A stretch of DNA of 64,000 bases from Acorus gramineus (Eukaryota > Streptophyta > Magnoliopsida > Acorales > Acoraceae). The notes under the pieces were generated by a model, which made no database searches, was not told where the DNA came from, and saw nothing but the letters and a program-made list of their open reading frames with translations. How positions within the stretch are numbered: the first letter of the stretch is position 1; every line of letters begins with the position of its first letter. The stretch lies in contig CM060849.1 of NCBI GenBank assembly GCA_030737835.1, forward strand, positions 4,960,001 to 5,024,000. The letters are read 5' to 3'. This document shows, in pieces, positions 1 through 10,843 of this stretch. Both the position numbers and the translations under genes were made by a program.

Positions 1-1720
1 TGTTTTACATAATATATCCAACTTCTTGTGTCCTCAATTTTTTTTTCGTCACAACTTGGGTCCGATTGTGTTAATCGACTCGAACAATATTTAAAATCAG
101 TTCACTGAGGAAACCACCACCTGGTTCAAGATTCCAATATGTCAAAAAAAATAAAAAATAAACATCTAGCCATGAATAACATATAGGACATACATTGAAA
201 AATTCTAGCCCAGTTTGATTTGGGCATTCATCATGAATTGTTTATATTGCACATAGCTTACATTGCATTACTAGTCTCATGATTTTTTCTGAATCCATAT
301 ATAAATATAGTTTGGCATGTGATCCTAGTGAAATGCAACAAAGCTCACCTTTGTGAATTTACATCTTCAAAAAAATATCATATAAAATAGTAAGATCCAT
401 ATCAGATTATATCCATTGTACATTGCAAATCCTTTATAGTAAACCATCATAATACTCTACAGTGGACTAATCACTCAGAAAAGTGAAAGACTCCTCTACA
501 GTGGACTATCATGGACTCTTTAGATGATGGAGAAAGAATTGGTAATGAACGCACAACAATAGATTGATGCAACATCATTTACAGAAGCACAAAACATATT
601 ATTTAAACAATCTCACATGCAACATCACTTATAGTAAACCATCATACTACTTTGAATAATAGAACCAGTGATGCTTTATATAGCAATAATCAGTAAGATA
701 ATCAGGTAAGGTCCATATCAGATTATATTATGTGTAATTGCTTATTCCTACTAACAATGACAAATCTATGAGACTTGAAGTAACTCTGCCTAGGTACAGA
801 ACTGGAGAACATGTGGGATCCTAAATCAGGCCTAATAATTACACAAGATGGGGCTTAATCACAATAAAACACACTTCAACACAGGAAAAAATGACTTATT
901 CCTATTGTCTCATGGATTTCCGCCCATTAATTTCAACCAGAAAATCCATTCAAAGACACCCATTCACCTATTCCACAAAAAACTCCCATTTCTGTTAAAG
1001 CACCCTATAAATGCTCAATTGTGATTGCGTTAAGCCCTCAATGTATCATTTAAATGCATTGTCTATGTAGCTCATTTTCTTCTTGGAAGATTTTTCATCT
1101 CTCATCACCCAAGTTATCCAGAAAACAACAGCATGTGCAATAAGTTAGACAAATTGCCCTCCCACAATTTTTTTCACTCTTTAGTATTAGCCTGTAGACA
1201 AATTCTAACAATTTCATAAATGTCTCAAACTCCACATAAAGATGAAAAAACTCTTGTTTTGAAACAAATCTGGAAAAAAAAAAAAAACACAGATAAAACC
1301 CTAGATTTTAAAACCTACATATACTAATCTAAAATCTAAACCTACATATAGATCAAGACATACAGATATAACCCTAGATTTGAATACAAAAATGAAAAAA
1401 AACTCACAAAATCGCGCACGGGGAGGGGGTGTTGGCCACAGCAGGTGGTGGAAGTGGAGGGGGTTCACAGGAGGTGGTCGAGGGAGACGAGAGAGGTGAG
1501 AAAAATTTCGATCTGGTGAGAGAGCAATAAAGGGTTTTTCAAAATAGGGAGTCACTCAGTGAGAGAGAGAAACAAAAATTTTCGATGGGGATGGTCGCCG
1601 GTTGACCTGGTGAGTGGGTTTCAGTGTTTTTTTATCTCCACCGTCAGATCTGAGACTATATGATCGGGCGGCTCTAATTGAATCCGCACCCGCCTCACCG
1701 CCTCACTCAATCAGTTCTCT
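1..1720. other. AT-rich intergenic DNA, no gene recognised
   Basis: I find no convincing coding exon, RNA gene or complete transposon here. A minus-strand open frame at 1301-1555 is proline-rich and low in complexity, with no recognisable domain. The 3' part (about 1400-1600) is more GC-rich and purine-rich, and may be the edge of an old element. Confidence 0.5.
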
Positions 1721-2020
1721 ATATATATATAGTGAAATGATAAGATGCGGTCACCATATCCTCTTCTTTAAGTGTGGTCATCATGTCATTATCATCCGAT
1801 TAAATGAATTTTAATCAGACGGTTAAAATAATTACCCCATAAAATCACATATATCCCTATAAATTGTGATCCCTCTTTTTTCTCCACACAATCTCCCTAA
1901 TTTTCTCTTGTGATTCTTTTATAGAATATCTTCTCACCATCCGATTAAATGCACCCCAATTGCACGGTGATTATAAGGTGACTGCATATTAAAATGAGGT
2001 ATGATGTCCGCACCATATCG

Positions 2021-2035
<15 letters not shown>
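1721..2035. mobile_element. Small inverted-repeat element (MITE-like) inside TA repeats
   Basis: The two ends are imperfect inverted copies of about 33 bp. The left end reads GATAAGATGCGGTCACCATA and the right end, reverse-complemented, reads GATATGGTGCGGACATCATA. Both sides abut runs of TATATA, so the target-site duplication cannot be defined. There is no coding capacity, so this is a non-autonomous element. The terminal sequence resembles that of the larger element at 5549-9190 (ATGATA, then TGCGGACAT), which suggests related families. Confidence 0.5.
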
Positions 2036-2053
<18 letters not shown>

Positions 2054-3049
2054 CTGATGTGCTACAGTGAGCATGTCACCCTTTATCATGCGGTCAGTTA
2101 GATTTAGTCCGTTGGATCTGGGTTCACCAGATCAAATGGACACCAACTAAAAAAAAAACAAATCGGTAGACGCCCATCGACTCACCCAATCACCTCTTCT
2201 CTCTCCTCATTTTCTTCTCCCTCTTTGACTTCTTCTCCCCCTTTTCACTCAGCCCCACCAAAACTTGAAGAAAACAAAAACCAATCGAATCAGTGGATCC
2301 ACCGTCGACGTCGACACCGACGCGCTCTCCTGACCAGACATCGACGATGACACGCTCTCCCGACCCGACGCCGACGACGGGATGCGTAGGGTTTGTAATT
2401 TTTTAAAAATTTAATTTTGATTTGTTATAGGGTTTCTTGATTTGGGATTGTTAAAACCCATTTTGTTCTAGGGTTTCTTGAATTTTGAAGGCTTTTGTGC
2501 TTTTTTTATTTATTTTGAAAGGATTTCACAAGTGTTATTAAAGTTCCTTTCATGTAAGATCAGAATTGTTTCTTTTTCTTGTTAATTGTATTAGTTTTGA
2601 TGCATATTAATATAACAATGTTATTCTTCAGGTTAGCACGAGATGATGTGAATGGGGCGTTTAACGAGATATGAAATGTTGTAGCTGATGTTGTCTGGTG
2701 ATGATGATGTTCATTGTTGTTCATATTTGTGGTGGCTGGTTGTAGTTGCTATTGTTCATGTAAATAAATAAATGAAACTTGTTGCTGTTACGTGAATAAA
2801 TGAATGAAAACTTCTTCTTGTTGATATTGGACTTTGTATGTTCAGAATTTATTTTATTTATATACTGTCCCAAACATTAAATAAGGGCTATGGATGTTAT
2901 ATGCTAGTATGTATATGCCACAAATAATTTAATAAATGTAGAATGACAGAACAGTGTATATGCATGCATATATAATTAAAAGATGAAATCAAGAAAGCAT
3001 CTAAAGAGATTAAACACACATTAATTTCTGGTTATCCCTGGTGATCACG

Positions 3050-4282
3050 AAATGGAATAGCTGCTGGAGTTGGCAAGCAAAATGTCCTAATCTGCAAAAA
3101 TTACATTTTGGTGATTCACCCCAGTAAACGGTGCAAAAATTAATGAATACTGGTTGGTGCATAAGTTGTGTCAAATACAACTACATCACTAAAGAGAGCA
3201 TAAGCTTTTCTTGCACTTCCATCTGCCAAAAAACAATGTGTTCTCTTCATCCGTCTCATATGCAAAGTAAAATGAGGGATTCATTGAAGCTTTTTCTTTG
3301 AAAGAAGTAATAAACATTTGAGCATCATAATCTCTCATTTCATTGTGAATTTTTCCTTGGTAGTTTCGAATATCTCTTTCAGTGCATCCAACTTTGTCAT
3401 ATCCTCCGGAATCCATAGCTAGTATGGTCATTGTTTCTGAAGAGCCAATATTTGCATCTTGAAATGTGTCAATTAAAGACTTTTGTGCACATGTTACCTC
3501 CTATAGAACCTCAACAAATGGTTTTTCCGAGGAGTGGCCAATACATTGTTACGATTTCGGATCTTGGGATGCAATCAATCAAAAGAAATAAACAAACAAA
3601 TCGAAGCAAAGACACAAAAATTTACGTGGTTCGGCAAATCTTGCCTACGTCCACGGAGCACACCAGAGATCAATCCACTATCAATGAGAAGTTTTTACAA
3701 TGGTCACACCGAAGATAAAAACCCTAGAACCTAATGAAAAATATGAGATGTCCTTTTATACTGACATCTCATTAAGGGCAAAAAAGTCAATACACGAAAG
3801 ACACGAAAGAGCTCGACCCCCGTCCAACCCTGCGTAGCGCCAACAATCCTCTGCGCACATCATCAGGCTCCACAATATATAACATACATGAATATGACCC
3901 TCACTAAAACCGTCTATTTTCCATTTCCATCTTCTTCTTTTAAGAACTTTATTCTAGCCTTACACCCCACCCTTACATGTCCTTGATTTCTTATCCGGAT
4001 TTTGTTTTTATCTTGTGATGTGTTTTTGAATCCTTCTTTTGCACATATAAGCTCTCTTCTATAGATTTTTTTTGAACCAACACGATATCTTGTTGATGAT
4101 TTTTGAACACCAAATCCTCCAAATCTAGCATAACGGATGTAAAAACTCTCTGCTTCGTCAAGTGTATCAAAACACATTCCAACAACCGGTTTAATATTTT
4201 CATCAACATCTAGAATCCAAACCCCTTTCTCTACAAATATTTGTTCAATATCTTTCACATTCTCCCCCTCATTAATATCCAT
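3050..4282 (-). pseudogene. FAR1/FHY3-type (MULE) transposase, broken
   Basis: On the minus strand the first exon-like frame (4282 down to 3914, 122 codons) has the N-terminal FAR1 DNA-binding region, with FDTLDEAESFYIRYARFGGF followed by a basic cysteine-containing stretch. The frame resumes after the solo LTR at about 3500 with QKSLIDTFQDANIGSSE, MRDYDAQMFITSF and NPSFYFAYETDEEN, the linker before the MULE transposase domain. The catalytic-domain start is visible only by changing frame: DVVVFDTTYAP, then FAPFTGVNH. Frameshifts, stops and the LTR insertion make it non-functional. A domesticated FAR1-related host gene is less likely because the sequence sits inside matching TIRs. Confidence 0.75.
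3547..3874 (-). mobile_element. Solo LTR, probably Copia-type
   Basis: Read on the minus strand this 328-bp block starts TGTGGAGCC and ends CGTAACA. It has a TATAAAAGG promoter-like box near 3757 and, near the 3' end, GTGGACGTAGGCA followed by GCCGAACCACGTAAAT, a motif pair I associate with plant Copia LTR ends. It interrupts the FAR1-type transposase. No second LTR or internal region is present, so it looks like a solo LTR. The flanking 5-mers do not match perfectly. Confidence 0.6.
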
Positions 4283-4618
4283 CTATAATATAAAAAAATT
4301 GTAAAACATAATTATCTAATTGATAATAAAACACATCAAAAACTATCTAGAATGTTGAAAGCAGCATTCATAAAAAAAACCTTTCATAAAAAAAAAAAAT
4401 AACACAAAAAAAAGCATAAATAGAAAAAATATAAAAAATTGTAAGGGCACAAAAATTTTGGTGGGGCTGAGTGAAAAGGGGGAGAAGAAAATGAGGAGAG
4501 AGAAGAGGTGATTGGGTGAGTAAATGGGTGTCCATCGAATTTTTTTTTTTTTAGTTGTTGTCAATCCCATCTGGTGAACCCAGATCCAACGGATTAAATC
4601 TAACTAACCGTATGATAA

Positions 4619-5548
4619 CAATTTACAATAAAAAAAAATTATCAAAGAAATTAGATGAAGCATTTTCAATATATAAACTTTTACAATTCCCTCCAGATTT
4701 TGTATTTGCAAGGTCAATGATGATAGCACTAGTAGTTTCAATTGTCTATTTTTTTTATAAAAAAAAATTAATAGTTTCAATTGGGGTTGCATTTAAATGT
4801 CCTTTTGGTAAGATAACATAGCTTGTTATTTTTTGGAGTATTTTACAACACAATTTCATTTATAGATTCATTATGATAAGCTAAAAACTGAAGAAACTCT
4901 AGAAAATTCCCCTTATTAGTTGACTCATCAAATTCATCATAACCACAAAAAACTAACCCTTGCTGCAAAATGAATCTTACGCGATCAGCTAAAGCATTTA
5001 AACGAGTCTGATATTGAATCTTCATTTATTCTGATTGTTTAAAAAAATCAAATCCCAATTCCACTCTTACATGCTTTGATAGAAAATTAATAAGGCATAT
5101 ACTCACATGAACGAGGTATATGTGCCGATAGATTTTTTTAACATTTTCTATAAATACACTCTTGCAATTTATTGGAGCATATGCTTCATTTCTTATAAAA
5201 GTATATACCTCAATAGATAAGGTATACTATTTTAAAAAAATTCAAAACACGTGTAGACTGGAATTGTGGTTGAAAATAGGATTGTACGTAACATAATCCT
5301 TCAGTTTTGGATTAATGTGGGGATAGCCGGATAAATTTATTTAAAAAATATTGATGGACCCACTAGGCCATCACAACATATTATATATGTGTCACCCACT
5401 CTACCACTCACCCCAACCAGTCCACGTTATATCTTTTTTTAAAGTGGGGTTTTGAATGTGGTAATGATTTTTATTTTTTTTTATGGGGTTAACATAGGAG
5501 TACTGTTTGATGTTATTTAGAATTTGGATGGGGTTAACCTCTCTGTTA
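4619..5548. other. AT-rich intergenic DNA, no gene recognised
   Basis: Only short low-complexity open frames are present, on both strands. I see no splice-bounded exons, RNA genes or paired inverted repeats. Confidence 0.5.
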
Positions 5549-5929
5549 TATATATATAGAGTAATGATACTCTGCGGACATGCGGGCCGTTGTTACGTGC
5601 GGACTCATTTTCGACCGTCCGATCGTGCGCGATCGGACGGTCAAAAAAAAAAAAAAAAAAAACAGTCAGAGTCACTAACAAAAGGACCACCATAACACAC
5701 GACCGTCCGATCAGATTTGATCGGATGGTTCAAAACAAATCAATAAAAACCTTACAATCACTCTCTCTCTCAACTCTCTCTCGACTCGAATCACTCTCTC
5801 TCTCGACTCTCTGCGATCTCTCTGCACTCTCTCTCAAACTCCCTTTGACCACCGACCCCCGGCGACCATCGGCGACCCCCCGCGACCCCGATTCCAGGTT
5901 GAGCTCTCTCTCTCTCTCTCTCTCTTATG

Positions 5930-6085
5930 ATTAGGGTTTTTATCTAGGGTTTTTTATGTTTAGGGTTTTATTATCTAGGGTTTGTGATGATTGGGGTTTT
6001 TTATCTAGGGTTTTTGGTGATTGAGGTTTTTCATCTAGGGTTTTTGATGATTGGGGTTTTTCATCTAGGGTTTTTGATGATTGGG
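5930..6085. repeat. Minisatellite of ~30-bp units containing CTAGGGTTT
   Basis: Units of the form ATCTAGGGTTTTTGATGATT followed by GGGGTTTTTC repeat with small variations. The inverted arm at about 8685-8815 carries the same array with one unit fewer. The unit contains a telomere-like TAGGGTTT core, but the period is too long for telomeric DNA. Confidence 0.7.
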
Positions 6086-6219
6086 GGTTTTTTATTTTAG
6101 GTTTCATTATTGAGTTGGTGGTAGAAATTTTGTAATTTTTTATACCTGTTTGGCACATTTTATTGCTTTTGTAAGGTTGGCTATTTATTTATGGGCTTTT
6201 ATATATATTCTGAACAGGT

Positions 6220-6298
6220 TGATGGAATGGATGAGCTTACTGTGAAGTAGACGTGTAAATTTGCTAAGGAGTATGCTCTGAAGAATGTTTGGCAGGTT
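6220..6298 (+). other. Exon-like block between AG and GT inside the inverted arm
   Basis: The block is preceded by a pyrimidine-containing stretch ending CTGAACAG and followed by GTTGTTC. It reads GMDELTVK, stop, TCKFAKEYALKNVWQ in one frame, with an in-frame TAG. The inverted copy in the right arm (about 8489-8571) is almost the same. It looks like an internal exon captured from a host gene and duplicated when the arms formed. I do not recognise the source gene. Confidence 0.35.
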
Positions 6299-8180
6299 GT
6301 TCTACAAAATATTTTTGTTGTATCTGTGTTGATTGTGTGGTTTGAGTTGATGGCTACTGAAGTGTTGGGGTTGTGGGGATTTTTTTTTTTTTGTACAAGA
6401 TATTTGTGTCATTAAACTTTTGGATATGAAGTGATTGGTGGGCTTGCAAAGCCTGTTTTCAGATTGAAAATTTTCATTAGTGCATGTACTGTTAATTTTG
6501 TTGGTGCATGTATTGTTAATTTTTCCAGTTCATAATCTGGATGCCCCTAGAAGCCCTATAGAGAAGAAGCTTGTTTGGCCTATGTGGTGACTACACTTAA
6601 TACAATGCTTTATGTCTACATTATTTGATGCATCATTTGAATGTGTTTTATTTTTAAAATGCATGAGTTCAACTCAACAGGATTTTAGATCTTGGAAGGC
6701 TCATTGAACTTTTGGTTAGAGCTGACATATCTTGTGTATAATAAAATAGAGAAGGAATAATAAGAAAGTTCAATAGAAATCTTTGACTAGCAGAGATATT
6801 ATGTCCAAGAATTATTAAATTCTTCAAAGCAGGAAACCTTAGATTTCCATGTGCATATCTCTATTGATTTTCATTTCTGTGGTCTTGAATCTTCAAGTGG
6901 TTCTATTGATTTGATTTTCTGTGTAGATTCTCTTGATTGCTGATTTCAAATCTTATACTTTCTTAAGCATCATTCGCATTTGTTGTTCACGATGGTTTTT
7001 TTTTTTTTTTTGGTAAGCACAATGTAATGTTTTTTTGGCTAGCTATTGATATTAGAAGTGCAGATCATTGTTTTCAATAAAACTTTGTAGAGTTGATATG
7101 ATTTTCAATTTTTATGTTTCCCAAATGTCTTGGAAAAAAATTCCATTTGGTTTCAAGTTAAATGTGCTAATGGATTTTAAGTCTTGAACATTGCTGTTAA
7201 TGTTAATGCTGTTAATGCTAGTGGTTTTGAATGGGTGTATCCATATGGTGCTGAAAATGCCAACAAGCATGAGGAATCTATATCAAATCGAGAAGAATCA
7301 CCAACAAGACAAGAGGTGAAGATTTTTCAAAACTGCAGAGCCAACTTATGGAATTGAAGACTGCCCAAGTTTTAATGAAGTCAACGACAGAAGATATAAG
7401 GAGCATGATGAAGCTTGTATTTTTGTTCTTGTTGTAATTTGTGCACTTTGATTTAGAACAAATGTGTAACTTTTGAATGATGGTTCAAATTATGTAATGT
7501 TGTTGGTTCAAATTTTGTAATGTACATTATTTGATCTGCACAATCTCATTGCTTGTCTCAACCAAAGCAAAGCACGATGTGGGACTATGTTACTATGTTA
7601 TACCATCCAGGAATTTGTATAATTTGTTTGTCCTGAACTATGAACCTTCAGTTTTGCAAAAACATGAGCTATTGTTCTGCCATGATCAAATGAAAATGCA
7701 AGCATAAATAAAGAGGAGCTGTGGGAACATGCGTTATTTTTGTGGAAGGCATTAGGTATAGCAGCACACTTTTTTTTTTTTTTTTTTACAAGTGACCATT
7801 TTTTTTTATTACAAGTGACCTATGTAGTTTAAACCTAACAAGAAACCATATGCTTGTTAAATATCCTAGTGCACAAAGAGCAAACAACACAGGCTCTCTA
7901 AGTGAACAACCAATGGAAAATGATTTCTGACCATAAATGCTATTAAGAAGAAATGGGTGGCTGAGCTCTGTTTGTCCAGAGAAGGTCTCGACAATTAAGG
8001 GCATTAAACAAGCCAGTGATTAGAAATGTATTACAAACATTTAGATTGATACCCAAGATGACTCTTTAGCCTTTTTTGAACACATGTTTAATATAGTTGA
8101 CTTCAGGTGGACATTTCAAAGAGGCCAAACAAATTATATATGTAAATCACATGTCTTGCTCAATTCCACAATTAGTTGGT

Positions 8181-9190
8181 TTATTAAGTGTAGTCACCAC
8201 ATAGGCCAAACAAGCTTCTTCTCTATAGGGCTTCTAGGGGCATCCAGATTATGAACTGGAAAAATTAACAATACATGCACCAACAAAATTAACAGTACAT
8301 GCACTAATGAAAATTTTCAATCTGAAAACAGGCTTTGCAAGCCCACCAATCACTTCATATCCAAAAGTTTAATGACACAAATATCTTGTACAAAAAAAAA
8401 AAAATTCCCCACAACCCCAACACTTCAGTAGCCATCAACTCAAACCACACAATCAACACAGATACAACAAAAATATTTTGTAGAACAACCTGCCAAACAT
8501 TCTTCAGAGCATACTCCTTAGCAAATTTACACGTCTACTTCACAGTAAGCTCATCCATTCCATCAACCTGTTCAGAATATATATAAAAGCCCATAAATAA
8601 ATAGCCAACCTTACAAAAGCAATAAAATGTGCCAAACAGGTATAAAAAATTACAAAATTTCTACCACCAACTCAATAATGAAACCTAAAATAAAAAACCC
8701 CCAATCATCAAAAACCCTAGATGAAAAACCCCAATCACCAAAAACCCTAGATAAAAAACCCCAATCATCACAAACCCTAGATAATAAAACCCTAAACATA
8801 AAAAACCCTGGATAAAAACCCTAATCATAGAGAGAGAGAGAGAGCTCAACTTGGAATCGGGGTCGCGGGGGGTCGCCGATGGTCGCCGGGGGTCGGTGGT
8901 CAAAGGGAGTTTGAGAGAGAGTGCAGAGAGATCGCAGAGAGTCGAGAGAGAGAGTGATTCGAGTCGAGAGAGAGTGGAGAGAGAGAGTGATTGTAAGGTT
9001 TTTATTGATTTTTTTTGAACCATCCGATCAAATCTGATCGGACGGTCGTGTGTTATGGTGGTCCTTTTATTAGTGACTCTGACTGTTTTTTTTTTTTTAC
9101 CGTCCGATAGCGCACGATCGGACGGTCGAAAATGAGTCCGCACGTAACAACGGCCCGCATGTCCGCAGAGTATCATTACTCTATATATAT
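8181..9190. repeat. Right inverted arm of the 3.6 kb element
   Basis: This is the inverted copy of 5549-6602, about 44 bp shorter, mainly because it has one unit fewer of the minisatellite. The long open frames seen across it on either strand come from simple-sequence composition and appear in both arms; they are not genes. Confidence 0.8.
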
Positions 9191-9202
9191 GTGTGTGTGT
9201 GT

Positions 9203-9597
9203 GTGCGCGCCCGTGCGCCCCCCTCGTCGACCGTGCGATCGACGTACTCGTCGATCGCCCCCGTCGATCGCCCCCGACGTCGATCGCCCCCTGTCGTCGC
9301 CCCCGTCGTCGCCCCCGTCGACGTCGTCGCCCCCCGTCGTCGCCCCCCGTGGTCGACCCCGTCGACGTCGTCGCCCCCCGTCGTCGACCCCCCGTCGACG
9401 CCCCCCGTGGTCGACCCCGTCGACGTCGTCGCCCCCGTCGTCGACCCCCCGTCGTCGCCCCCCGTCGTCGACCCCGTCGATGGTCGCACGAGGGTTTTTT
9501 TTTTCGTTTTTTTTTTTTTTTTAAAAAAAAACGTCGACCGTGCGATCGACGAGTACGTCGATCGCACGGTCGACGAGGGGGGCGCACGGGGGCGCAC
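9203..9597. repeat. GC-rich foldback with a GTCGTCGCCCC-type tandem core
   Basis: Outer arms 9203-9257 and 9544-9597 are inverted copies built around GTGCGCCCCCCTCGTCGACC and GTGCGATCGACG. Within the right arm, 9532-9575 is itself a palindrome with 19-bp arms and a 6-nt centre. Between the arms lies a run of CGTCG/CCCC tandem units (about 9260-9490) and then a T-tract facing an A-tract. Both borders are TA dinucleotide or TG repeats. In an AT-rich region this roughly 400-bp block is strikingly GC-rich. The long open frames across it on both strands are products of its repeats. Confidence 0.7.
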
Positions 9598-9639
9598 CCC
9601 ATCGCCCCTATATATATATATATATATATATGAAGTTAC

Positions 9640-10786
9640 ATATAGAACAAAAATTGAGGTTAGATGTACGAGGAGGTCTGCGTTCCACTTCCATCGAAAC
9701 CACTTGACGGGCTGAGTGATGGGCTGTGAGCTTAAAAGCATTGTGTGCTCAAAGGAAAATGATATGTCTAGCCCTTTATGCATCTCTAGTTGTAGTACAC
9801 ATCAGTTTTTTTTAAAAAAAAATTACACTCTTATTTAAATACACGTACTTATATATAATAAAGTATATACTGATATACATTAATATATATTTTTGTGTTG
9901 AAAAAATGATAAATTGTTTTGTGTCATGCACTATAATAAAACCGCATACACTATAATAACGCAGAATATACTATGTTATCATAGTGTATGGAGTTTCAAA
10001 ACGGGTAGCAAAACAGACTGAATGTATCATGCTGTCTGTTTCCGTGAATTATTTTTTCATATTAAAATTTAATCCAAAAATGATTTTTTTATGTCTCTTC
10101 CAAATTCCTTTATGTCAATTTTGATTTTTTTTTTTTTTTTTTTTTTGTTTCTGATCTATTTTATGTCTCTTGTGAAAATGTTTATAATATTGTAAGTAAT
10201 TTGGATGGAATTTTGATTTTAAAATTGTGGGTGATATTCCCCCCATCCAAAAGTAGCCACCCAGAAAGTAACATGGAAAAAAAAAAGTATAGGATTTTTC
10301 AATCTCCGATAAAATTTAACATTCCCGGATGGATTATGAAATCTCAGATCATGTAAATAGATCAAGGGCTCCATGAGTCATTTTTATCTCCTCTCGGAAT
10401 GAATAATGAATGAAGAGGTGATGAGTGCATTATTGTTGGGTTGTCTAACATGTCAATAAAGTTGTTTATTGACCTTAAGAAGATAAATAGATTCTTGCAT
10501 GATACTACAAGAGGTTAGTTTGTTTTATTTTTACTTATGAGCAATGTTACATGTGCCTCTTGTTCATTATTTTGAAATAGGATATGCGATTTTCGTGTAG
10601 GCAAGGTACCACATAGAGCATATGTCGTACACGAAAGTATATGCAATTTTATATTTTAAAGAAAATATATAATTTCTAACCATATCAAGATATATATTAA
10701 AGACATATATACAAATAATGCGTTAAAGACTTCAGGATGTTTCCATTTTAACAAAATTGTCCCAATACAAATAATATATCTTATAT

Positions 10787-10843
<57 letters not shown>

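Larger units (their letters stand above)
2083..4618. mobile_element. Mutator-like element with ~200-bp terminal inverted repeats
   Basis: Positions about 2083-2290 and about 4450-4618 are inverted copies. Shared landmarks are TTATCATGCGGTCAGTTAGA (TTATCATACGGTTAGTTAGA on the other side), a block with CCGTTGGATCTGGGTTCACC, then CACCCAATCACCTCTTCTC and CACTCAGCCCCACCAAAA. Long TIRs around a FAR1-type transposase are typical of Mutator-like elements. The flanking 9-mers do not match, so the target duplication has decayed or the ends are slightly off. The interior holds a broken minus-strand transposase (3050-4282) and a solo LTR (3547-3874). Confidence 0.75.
5549..6602. repeat. Left inverted arm of the 3.6 kb element
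   Basis: This arm pairs with 8181-9190. It contains, from the outside inward: a short palindromic GC block CGACCGTCCGATCGTGCGCG at 5611-5630, a poly-A tract, a CT-rich stretch (5760-5920), the TAGGGTTT-like minisatellite, and an exon-like block near 6220-6298. The last matching bases before the unique centre are GTGACTACACTTAATA. Confidence 0.8.
5549..9190. mobile_element. 3.6 kb element with ~1 kb near-identical inverted arms
   Basis: The left arm (5549-6602) and right arm (8181-9190) are inverted copies along their whole length. Both outer ends read AGTAATGATACTCTGCGGAC going inward and abut TATATA runs. The central 1.58 kb has no transposase domain I can recognise. The arms differ by a few substitutions and by one repeat unit in an internal minisatellite. 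Long-TIR Mutator-like or foldback elements look like this; the AT-rich borders hide any target duplication, so the superfamily is uncertain. High arm identity implies recent insertion or recent conversion between arms. Confidence 0.75.

Noticed and set aside
5930-6085. Telomere-like TAGGGTTT repeats
   Set aside because: The true repeat period is ~30 bp with intervening GATGATTGGGG sequence, and the array lies inside a transposon arm.
8685-9783. Long overlapping open frames (up to 305 codons) on both strands
   Set aside because: They run through CT-rich, poly-A and CGTCG/CCCC repeats and are open in several frames at once; the peptides are simple-sequence Arg/Gly or Pro/Ser runs with no domain.
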